Positions 16,601 to 22,517 of a stretch of 23,610 nt of DNA are shown here, piece after piece (the stretch's first letter is position 1; every line of letters begins with the position of its first letter). The DNA is from a virus, in the IMG/VR virus record IMGVR_UViG_3300020459_000070, positions 1-23,610 of that record. One strand, given 5' to 3'. Below the pieces are notes generated by a model, which saw only the letters and a list, made by a program, of their open reading frames with translations, did no database searches and had not been told where the DNA came from. The position numbers and the translations under genes are program-made.

Positions 16601-17130
16601 GTCGCATCACGTCGAATCCGTACATCGCAAACGATTACATCGACACATGGCCCAGCCCTCCCGGCATTGATGCGCGCGAAAAATTCGACGGCATCGAAGG
16701 GCAGAACGTCAACGCAAAGCTCTACGTTTCAAGCTCAACTGATGGCGTCACATATAGCGCATTCAGTGAGCTACAGAATGCTGTGGTCCGCGGTTCACAT
16801 TTCAAATTTAAGCTAGAGGCGACATCTGCCGCGACAAACGAAAACGTGCATATCAGTCAGCTAGGGGCCTTTGCTTATCTAGCCGCGCGTTCTGAGCAAG
16901 CCAGCGCAACAGGGGCAGCAGGCTTGCAGGCGGTCACCTTTGGGTCTGCTTTTTATGAGCCCCCGACGATCAGTGCAGCCATCAATGACGGAAGCATGCA
17001 GAGCGGTGATTTCGTCACGGTAAGCAGTGTTACTAGGACCGGCTTCAGCTTTACCTGTACCAGCAGCGCAGGTCAGAGCGTTGCCCGTGACATTATCTAC
17101 ACTGCATCAGGTCATGGAGCCCAGGTTTAA
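13648..17130 (+). CDS. J: Tail tip host-specificity protein J
   Basis: This 1160-residue protein is the central tail spike of the lambda gpJ family (1132 residues in lambda). The N-terminus (HLSFFDLVSEGEIEGF) and the block with RSGFGSHISESDLDLFAFY are family-typical and form the baseplate-like hub. From about residue 690 two fibronectin type III-like domains follow (KIKLAWEPVAGVSSYQVRYR and ITWDRSTQQ), then a strand-rich stretch. The last 70 residues (AFYEPPTISAAI, GDFVTVSSVTRTGFSF, IIYTASGHG) resemble the C-terminal carbohydrate-binding-like module seen on many phage fibres, which could touch the cell surface. Middle and C-terminal parts diverge from lambda. Start overlaps gpI as TAATG. Confidence 0.94.
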   Translation: MGRRRPVIVHQHVTQNIIAPVRNPVRTADSLASKQHLSFFDLVSEGEIEGFATPSRLGLTPGSAAYRNAALKDVYLNGTSILAAGADVNSPTDADFNFKEVGLQYRLGTQSQTYIPSFLDFEQADNLDPSANPLSNGVTPVATFAVGPETEFSVNTEVQSGTPITASITSQNVDAVRLTLTVPALQSFSSLGDIYGASVEFTVAVYYTGGSAPSTAWEDKFTDQITGRTADRYQRSYRIDLADTGWSGVDIRVTKSTADSTDQTSLQNSLVWSSYTELIYEKLRYPHSAIVALRLDSEQLSSIPARSYKLRGKKVKIPNGVTVDNDNGRIVYPAGYIFDGTLSSAKAWSSDPAWILFDVLTSRSGFGSHISESDLDLFAFYAASKYSSELVNDSSGGLEPRFSCNVLLSNGDEAFRLINDLSSVMRCMPYWSSGSLTISQDSPQDAAYLFTQANVTDKGFNYKGTSIKARHTVCVVSYLDIESQEIAYEVVEDHAAIAKFGVVQTEIKAFACTSRGQAKRLGEWLLYSEAQEGQVISFESSADAASVLRPGHVIEVADRMRSVSRRGGRLVSASSGVVTIDDTSETAVVFTTGTVATLSVVLPDGSVESREVTGSNGAQLNLISPFSTTPAQNAVWLLETTGGEVLQPSTWRIVSIEEKEPHLYLFNAVSYNASKYNHIERGEALQNRNITVTEYAPAAPGTISGESRFYVVGELLLQKIKLAWEPVAGVSSYQVRYRYQQQNWVTFEVAGPSADILEATEGSYEIEIKSLNATGRPSNATSALTYQHSGNPSLPDDVTGASLLPISDTQAIITWDRSTQQEIVLAGSVIIRHTSATGGAATFASAQDVAVVVGSQTQKVVPLLDGTYFLKFQIGTGATAKRSETAAALPVTAPKVQQSKLISTVAEETAFNGTLSNMSALTVGGTPGIALAAAGLIDEVANPPGVDLIGNMDLLGGVAPSGSYEFSTAGLLTLAAGVFDVNLTRRITSNPYIANDYIDTWPSPPGIDAREKFDGIEGQNVNAKLYVSSSTDGVTYSAFSELQNAVVRGSHFKFKLEATSAATNENVHISQLGAFAYLAARSEQASATGAAGLQAVTFGSAFYEPPTISAAINDGSMQSGDFVTVSSVTRTGFSFTCTSSAGQSVARDIIYTASGHGAQV

Positions 17131-17132
17131 GA

Positions 17133-19631
17133 ATGCCCAAGTCTGATCTGAATGCTCCCAATAGCGACGGGCTTACATACCGCAACACTGTAAATGGCGC
17201 GCTGCAGTCTCTTGCCAGCATGCAAGCCGGCAGCGGTGGTGCAACTAGCGTTGCCACGCTTCCCTCTACAACGTATGAAAACCAGCTTTTTTACGATGCC
17301 AGCGACGGCAAGATAAAACAAAAGCAGGCAGGCAGCTGGGTTGTTATTGGCGACCGTGCGGAGAATTGGGGGTTAGCAACTAAGGCAGCGCCGGCTTTCA
17401 CTGGTGCGGCTACTTTCTCCGGCAGTGTTTCGATCACTGCAACGTCTTTCATTCAGCTGCCCAGTGGGACAGACGCGCAGCGGCCCGGCTCACCGGCTGC
17501 AGGAATGCTTCGCTGGAATAGTGAGCAGGCGCGCTTTGAGGGTTACTACGGCGGCGCATGGGACGTTTTGACAACGTCTCTGCCTCTTGCTGATGACTCT
17601 GTAACTACAGCCAAAATTCTTGACGGGGCTGTTACTAAAAGCAAGCTAGCCAGCAGTGTTACGCGCGGCCAGGTGAAGGGCCGCAAGCTGGGTATGAACC
17701 TGTACAACGTATATACACGAGCAGTGAATATCCCTCTGACTAATATCTACCATTCAACCAGTATCCTCTCCTATGACCTGATCGATACTTACGGGCGCGG
17801 GAATATTCGTACAACTTCTTTCAGCAAGGCCAATGGCTCCAGCTTTATTTCTACTAATGGCGATGTTTTCGTCTGGGGGACAAGCTACTACTGGTCAATC
17901 AGCACCAAAAACTATTCACTATACGAGCCCACTCGCGTAAGCCTAAGGTCGCCAAAGTGGTTGCATGAGCTCTATTTTGGCGACTCATCGCTTAGCACTC
18001 TTGACATTAAAGTTCTGCCGATGGCGTCAGCATCACCGCAAGAGAGCTTTACTAGGCGTAATGGTACTGAGCGTTGGTCGATTTTTGGGACTACTTGGCA
18101 AGCCAACATGTTCTCCCCTTATCCCGCAATGCCAAAGGTTGCAGAACATTACCCGCATGAATTGTTTAATCATTATCTGACAGAAAACGGATGTTTATTT
18201 GTCGCTGGCTATGGTGGAACCTCCGCACTGCTAGGTAACGGGTGGTCTGGCGCTTCTGTTCATGTGCCAACTGAGGTGCAGTTTTTTAATACTGACGGAA
18301 CACATCTGACAGGCACTAGCAAGCCGAAGATTATTCATTTTGCCTGTTCGCATCAAGGGGGAGCTGGTATCGCAGGCGGGAACATAACGGTTACATTTTA
18401 CGCCGTAGACAATGCTGGCTATGTTTACAGCTGGGGAGACAACGCTTATGGCCAGCTGGGCATCAATACTACAGGCGGAGCTCAGCACTATGCCAAGCGA
18501 ATTGACCCGGTCAGATTTGGCAATGAGCCTGTCTATTACATAACAGCCGGCGGGTCTAATTATGGCCATGCGTTTGCAATTACTGGCACGGGCAAGTGCT
18601 ATGGGTGGGGCTACAACGCTTATGGCCAGCTGGGCATCATGAATACAACGACCACAAATGCGCCTGAGTCATTAACAACCATGACATCCAACGGCCTATA
18701 CCAAAAAGCTGTTGTCCACGTCATCACGACTGACTGGTACACAACAAGCTACCCCGGGTGTCACACGTTGTTTTTAACTACAACGGGTGAGGTGTTTGCA
18801 TGTGGCTATGCCAAGGACCACGGCGAATATCTCGGCGTTTATCAGACATTGACAGCCCAGAACATCACCAACCCCACCAAGTTGACAGATCACCCTGATG
18901 TCGCGAATGAAAAGGTCCTAGCAATGTATTTGTTTGGCAGCTCTTGGAACGCTCAGACGTATCTGATAACTGAGGGCGCCGGAGGGCGTCGGCTTGCCTA
19001 CAGCTTTGGGAACAACGCCAATGGCCAGCTGGGACGAACAACTGCAACCACTAGCCCGGCATCAGCTAGCGGGCAATTCGCTAATGGGACTTCCGACGAG
19101 TCTTGGTTTTGCCGTCAGATCAAATATCGCGATTATGGGGACACTGAGCTGGCGACCAGTGCGGTCACTGGGGCAAATGAAACCATCGGCTATAGCAACG
19201 AGCTGAGCGGTGGAAACACGATCTGGTATGGCAGCCAAGCGGGCACCTCATGGCGGCCAATGGGCAACCCCTGCGCGTTCTTCTCTGATTCAGATGGTTA
19301 TCACAACTACAGCACGGTTGTGATGCTTGACAGCCGCGGCACTTGCTGGACTTGTGGGAAGGAAGTCTTAAACGAAGGCGTGAACATGAACAACACAGAC
19401 AACAGCACCGGCGGGGTAACTTATGAGTGGTACTTTGCGCGATGGCTGCAACAGCCTGAGCAGGGCACTGGCTTTATGTTTAATACCTACAACTCAGGCA
19501 CACTTTCATACACTTTCCTTGGCGCGTCTGGGACTGTTTATGTCGGCGGATATAATTCAAGCTACGCGATGGGCAAACCCTACAATAATGGGTATTACCC
19601 AGTAACACCCCTTGCAATCACAACCGGCTAA
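17133..19631 (+). CDS. Large tail fibre with RCC1-like beta-propeller repeats
   Basis: This 832-residue protein follows gpJ and is likely a host-binding fibre. Residues 1-200 are an attachment and shaft region (QNLFYDASDGK-type segment, GTDAQRPGSPAAGMLRWN, ADDSVTTAKILDGAVTKSKL). From about residue 240 to 832 it carries RCC1-type repeats. Clear copies are YSWGDNAYGQLG (W434), YGWGYNAYGQLG (W492) and YSFGNNANGQLG (F625). Weaker ones begin near residues 248, 356, 557, 741 and 805 (VFVWGTS, FVAGYGG, FACGYAK, TCGKEV, VGGYNSS). Seven or eight blades would make a closed propeller, which usually binds proteins or sugars at its face. Two repeats share a perfect 27-base DNA match, showing recent duplication. 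The binding target cannot be told from sequence. Confidence 0.85.
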   Translation: MPKSDLNAPNSDGLTYRNTVNGALQSLASMQAGSGGATSVATLPSTTYENQLFYDASDGKIKQKQAGSWVVIGDRAENWGLATKAAPAFTGAATFSGSVSITATSFIQLPSGTDAQRPGSPAAGMLRWNSEQARFEGYYGGAWDVLTTSLPLADDSVTTAKILDGAVTKSKLASSVTRGQVKGRKLGMNLYNVYTRAVNIPLTNIYHSTSILSYDLIDTYGRGNIRTTSFSKANGSSFISTNGDVFVWGTSYYWSISTKNYSLYEPTRVSLRSPKWLHELYFGDSSLSTLDIKVLPMASASPQESFTRRNGTERWSIFGTTWQANMFSPYPAMPKVAEHYPHELFNHYLTENGCLFVAGYGGTSALLGNGWSGASVHVPTEVQFFNTDGTHLTGTSKPKIIHFACSHQGGAGIAGGNITVTFYAVDNAGYVYSWGDNAYGQLGINTTGGAQHYAKRIDPVRFGNEPVYYITAGGSNYGHAFAITGTGKCYGWGYNAYGQLGIMNTTTTNAPESLTTMTSNGLYQKAVVHVITTDWYTTSYPGCHTLFLTTTGEVFACGYAKDHGEYLGVYQTLTAQNITNPTKLTDHPDVANEKVLAMYLFGSSWNAQTYLITEGAGGRRLAYSFGNNANGQLGRTTATTSPASASGQFANGTSDESWFCRQIKYRDYGDTELATSAVTGANETIGYSNELSGGNTIWYGSQAGTSWRPMGNPCAFFSDSDGYHNYSTVVMLDSRGTCWTCGKEVLNEGVNMNNTDNSTGGVTYEWYFARWLQQPEQGTGFMFNTYNSGTLSYTFLGASGTVYVGGYNSSYAMGKPYNNGYYPVTPLAITTG
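18439..18639 (+). repeat. Perfect 27-base direct repeat in RCC1 blades
   Basis: The 27 bases at 18439-18465 recur without change at 18613-18639, 174 bases (58 codons) apart, in frame and at matching blade positions. A third copy at 19012-19033 matches 20 of 22 bases. Matching at silent positions implies recent duplication or gene conversion rather than protein-level conservation alone. Confidence 0.9.
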
Positions 19632-19846
19632 TGGCTGATAATTATTCCTACAAGTTCACCGGGAAGATGGAGGAATGGGGGGCCGGCCTCTTCGACTACA
19701 CCAAGGTCGTCATTAACCCAGACCATGGCGATGGTTCACGGCCTGTTTTCACCCTGGCAGAAGGGGCCACAGTCGCCGACGTTGAAAACCCCACCATCAC
19801 CCTGGAGAAGGTCGGCACTGACGGCGTGACCTTGGCCAGTGACTAA
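19631..19846 (+). CDS. Small protein of unknown function in the fibre cassette
   Basis: This 71-residue acidic protein starts MADNYSYKFTGKMEEWGAG and contains a likely two-strand region (TKVVINPDHGDGSRPVFTL and TITLEKVGTDGVTL). I do not recognise it. Its start overlaps the stop of the RCC1 fibre gene (TAATG), and it precedes a BppU-like gene, so it may be a fibre adaptor or chaperone. No signal peptide or membrane segment is visible. Confidence 0.65.
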   Translation: MADNYSYKFTGKMEEWGAGLFDYTKVVINPDHGDGSRPVFTLAEGATVADVENPTITLEKVGTDGVTLASD

Positions 19847-19870
19847 CCTCTAAAGAGGGCACAGAGGCTG

Positions 19871-20209
19871 ATGGGGATTAAGCCGGGCGTTCACAATTTC
19901 GAGGTCGTCAGGCGCAGTGATCATTCGCTGTCGCTGGAATTCAAAGACGGCAACGATGCAGCCATCAGTCTTGTGGGCTCAACTGTCACCGCGCAATGCT
20001 GGGACAAAGCACGAACGCAAAAATTTGCTGATTTCGCTGTGTCCTATGTCGACCGTGCGGCGGGGAAGGTCGACATCAGCTTGTCAGATGCTCAGACAAC
20101 AGCGCTGCCTGATTCTGTTCACTATGACGTGCTGGTTGCTAATTCAGCTGGCCACCGCGACTACTTCCTGACAGGGACTGTCACTGTCCAGCAGGGTTAC
20201 TCATCATGA
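19871..20209 (+). CDS. Baseplate-type Ig-like protein (BppU N-terminal-like)
   Basis: This 112-residue protein reads as a single strand-rich, Ig-like domain: HNFEVVRRSDHSLSLEFKDG, then AAISLVGSTVTAQCWDKA, then KVDISLSDAQTTALPD and YDVLVANSAGHRDYFLTGTV. The pattern (modified field of polar and hydrophobic residues, 'VTAQxWDKA' and a final 'GTVTVQQG' strand) resembles the N-terminal domain of siphovirus BppU-type upper baseplate proteins, which attach receptor-binding proteins to the tail. In this position it may serve as the platform for the fibres that follow. Its stop overlaps the next start as ATGA. The family call is by pattern only. Confidence 0.7.
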   Translation: MGIKPGVHNFEVVRRSDHSLSLEFKDGNDAAISLVGSTVTAQCWDKARTQKFADFAVSYVDRAAGKVDISLSDAQTTALPDSVHYDVLVANSAGHRDYFLTGTVTVQQGYSS

Positions 20210-20469
20210 CGACAGTAAACGTAACCACAAGCCAGAACACTGTCAGCATCACAGAGGGCAATCAGACAACGGTTGTCTCTGCACCTTCTGCGGTTGTTGT
20301 CACCGCTTCTGCCGCTGGGCCTGCTGGCCCCCCAGGGCCTTCGGGGACTAATTTCAACGACTCTGGGGTCGTAGACAAATCAATTATCTACTATGACAGC
20401 AACGCCGGCGAGTTTGTTGCTAACTCGACCTGGACCACGCAAACACTTGTTACCGGGGGCAATTTTTGA
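20206..20469 (+). CDS. Short collagen-like linker/fibre protein
   Basis: This 87-residue protein has a strand-rich threonine/valine front (VNVTTSQNTVSITEGNQTTV), a short collagen-like stretch GPAGPPGPSG at about residues 38-47, and an end with SIIYYDSNAGEFVANSTWTT finishing in VTGGNF. I recall the same layout, including the final GGNF, in short proteins next to tail fibre genes of cyanophages and other marine phages. The collagen-like triplets suggest a trimer, so it may be a joint between baseplate and fibre. It overlaps the preceding gene by 4 bases and ends 3 bases before the next gene. Confidence 0.75.
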   Translation: MTTVNVTTSQNTVSITEGNQTTVVSAPSAVVVTASAAGPAGPPGPSGTNFNDSGVVDKSIIYYDSNAGEFVANSTWTTQTLVTGGNF

Positions 20470-20472
20470 GCC

Positions 20473-21504
20473 ATGGCGAACGTCATCCGCATAAAGAAGA
20501 GGGCGGCTAGCGGCCAGGCCGGTGCCCCTTCATCTCTCGCGCCGAGTGAGCTTGCTTTCAACGAAAACAGCAGTGATCTTTCTCTGTATTACGGCCTAGG
20601 CGATGACGGCTCAGGGGGTGCAACGTCAGTTATCAAGATCGCCGGGCCGGGCCACTATTTCAGCAAGACAGACACTAGAACAGCCAACACCGTCCTAGCT
20701 GGGCCTAGTTCAGGCACAGCAGCTGCGCCAACCTTCCGCAGCTTGGTTGCTGGTGACATACCAACGCTATTAGCGGTAAAGATCAGCGATTTTGACACTC
20801 AAGTCAGAACCAGCCGCATTGATCAGATGGCAGCCCCTACGTCGTCTGTGGCGTTCGGCTCCCAGAAAATCACTGGGCTTGCAACGTGCGTAGCTGACAC
20901 GGACGGGGCAAACAAAGCCTACGTTGATGGCGTTGCTCAGGGCCTCGCAGTTAAGGACTCCGCAAGAGTCGCGACGACAGCGAACATCACACTCGGCGGT
21001 AACCAAATGGTTGACGGCGTTTCGGTTATTGCGGGGGATCGCGTCTTAGTTAAAGATCAGAGCTCTGCAAGTGCCAACGGTCTATATGTAGTTTCAGCGC
21101 AAACCTGGGCACGCGCTGACGACTTGGACACAGGGGCTAATGCGGCCGGTGCTTTTGTCTTTATTGAAAGCGGCACGACTCAAGCGGATCGCGGCTTTGT
21201 TTGCACATCAAATACAGGCTCCGCGGTTGTTGGGACCAACAACCTTTCATTCACGCAGTTCTCGTCAACCGGTGAGGTTTCGGCTGGTGATGGATTAGAT
21301 AAGACAGGCCTTGTCTTTTCTGTCGATCTCAAGGCGAATGGCGGCCTAGTGATTGAGTCTACTGAGGTAGCTGTTGACCTAGGCGCTTCTTCTATCACTG
21401 GGACGCTAGCCCTTGCTGATGGTGGGACAGGGTCAACAACAGCCAGCGGAGCACGAACAAATCTAGGCATCCCAGACCTAGAGATTGATGGGGGGACCTA
21501 CTGA
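20473..21504 (+). CDS. Tail fibre protein
   Basis: This 343-residue protein is probably a trimeric fibre. The N-terminus (MANVIRIKKRAASGQAGAPS, then LAPSELAFNE and LYYGLGDDG) is an attachment module also seen, in shorter form, in the next gene. The middle has repeated short strands (SVAFGSQKITGLATC, AYVDGVAQGLAVKDSARVAT, RVLVKDQSSASANGLYVV), a pattern common in fibre shafts, where the KDQ and NGLYVV segments recur in many phages. The end has GTLALADGGTGSTTASGART, a motif often placed just before a fibre tip domain. No tip domain is present, so the tip may be supplied by the next gene. Start at ATG follows the prior stop by 3 bases. Confidence 0.85.
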   Translation: MANVIRIKKRAASGQAGAPSSLAPSELAFNENSSDLSLYYGLGDDGSGGATSVIKIAGPGHYFSKTDTRTANTVLAGPSSGTAAAPTFRSLVAGDIPTLLAVKISDFDTQVRTSRIDQMAAPTSSVAFGSQKITGLATCVADTDGANKAYVDGVAQGLAVKDSARVATTANITLGGNQMVDGVSVIAGDRVLVKDQSSASANGLYVVSAQTWARADDLDTGANAAGAFVFIESGTTQADRGFVCTSNTGSAVVGTNNLSFTQFSSTGEVSAGDGLDKTGLVFSVDLKANGGLVIESTEVAVDLGASSITGTLALADGGTGSTTASGARTNLGIPDLEIDGGTY

Positions 21505-22109
21505 TGGCAAATACCATCGTCCTCAAAAGATCTTTCACAGCAGCATCCCAGCCGGCTGTTAACGATTTGGCGCAGGGGGAGGTTGCCTGGAATGTTGCGG
21601 ATGGGATGCTGTATGGCCGCCAGACCGTCGGCATGAATGATTACATCTGCGAAGTAGGCGCAAAGCCGACCCAAACGGCTAGCACATCTGCTAGCGATCA
21701 CTTCCTGCTTTTCTCAGATTCAAGCACTACCGGGGCGGGCTATTTCTACAAAGCAGCCGGGATCAAAGTGCAACCCAGCACCAACTCACTGATCTGTACA
21801 GGCAACGTCACCGCCTACTCAGACATCCGCCTAAAAAAAGACATCAGACCAATCTCTGATCCTATTAAGAAGGTGCAGCAAATCAGGGGCTGCACTTTTG
21901 AGTGGCTTCATGGTGCTGCATCTGCTGCAGGCCGTTCGGTTGGTGTTATCGCCCAAGAGGTTGAGGCGGTCCTCCCTGAAGCTGTGCATACAGGCGACGA
22001 CGGATACAAAAGCCTGGCCTATGGCAACATGATCGGCCTGCTCATTGAGGCGATCAAAGAGCAACAGACCCAGATAGAAGCGCTCCAGGAGGCCCTAGGT
22101 AATGCCTAA
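21504..22109 (+). CDS. Tail fibre with self-cleaving S74 chaperone domain
   Basis: This 201-residue protein has a short fibre part (residues 1-105) followed by a peptidase S74 intramolecular chaperone. The signature is SDIRLKKDI from residue 106: S106 and K111 have the Ser-x4-Lys spacing of the known catalytic dyad. The following QIRGCTFEWLHG, VGVIAQEVEAVLPEAV, and YGNMIGLLIEAIKEQQTQIE are the helical chaperone core. The domain should help the trimer fold and then cut itself away just before S106, leaving a mature chain of only about 105 residues. Residues 1-35 (MANTIVLKRSF, QPAVNDLAQGEVAWN) match the N-terminal attachment module of the preceding gene. The stop overlaps the next gene by 8 bases. 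Confidence 0.93.
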   Translation: MANTIVLKRSFTAASQPAVNDLAQGEVAWNVADGMLYGRQTVGMNDYICEVGAKPTQTASTSASDHFLLFSDSSTTGAGYFYKAAGIKVQPSTNSLICTGNVTAYSDIRLKKDIRPISDPIKKVQQIRGCTFEWLHGAASAAGRSVGVIAQEVEAVLPEAVHTGDDGYKSLAYGNMIGLLIEAIKEQQTQIEALQEALGNA

Positions 22110-22515
22110 GGAAACCATCCCTGAGCATTCAGTGCCCTACACAGAGGAGCACCAACAGGAGGCACCTGCAGCCCCTACCAGCGAGTACACCTGGAAAGTT
22201 CTCTCTTTAGATGTCAAAAATACCCGCTATCACCAGCAGGTGGTCCTTTCAGCTGTCGTTGAGGGTTCAGTCAAGACAAGCGACGGCTACAGCGCCACAA
22301 CAAAGCAGCTAGTCGACCTTCTGGTTCCAGATGATCTTGATGTTGAGTATTTCAGGGACTTTGCCCTGCTCAGTGAGGAAAATGTTCTGGCGTGGGCCTT
22401 TCAGCGTCAGCCTAAGGAATCTTTCTATCTAGAGCTAGAGCAGCAAGTTGCACTATTGCGCCAGAGATATTTCCGCGCGTATGGGATCTTTCTTCCCTGG
22501 TTTGTGCATCCTTAG
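22102..22515 (+). CDS. Small fibre-associated protein of unknown function
   Basis: This 137-residue protein has a proline/glutamate-rich lead (residues 1-27), then TWKVLSLDVKN, a strand-rich part (HQQVVLSAVVEGSVKTSDGY), then an acidic helix with ENVLAWAFQRQ and LELEQQVALLRQR. The order TW-x-hhh-LDV, DGY-x-A, 'LSEENVLAW' and a Q-rich helix resembles a small family that I recall beside tail fibre genes in cyanophages. Its function is unknown to me. It overlaps the S74 fibre gene by 8 bases and lies 2 bases before the glycine-rich adhesin gene, so it is probably made with them and may be a fibre assembly factor or adaptor. Confidence 0.75.
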   Translation: MPKETIPEHSVPYTEEHQQEAPAAPTSEYTWKVLSLDVKNTRYHQQVVLSAVVEGSVKTSDGYSATTKQLVDLLVPDDLDVEYFRDFALLSEENVLAWAFQRQPKESFYLELEQQVALLRQRYFRAYGIFLPWFVHP

Positions 22516-22517
22516 CA

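Noticed and set aside
21831-21840. CTAAAAAAAG, an A-run that could act as a slippery site in the S74 fibre gene
   Set aside because: The run encodes the conserved LKK of the S74 signature, and the -1 frame hits a stop within about seven codons, so a frameshift product would only lose the chaperone.
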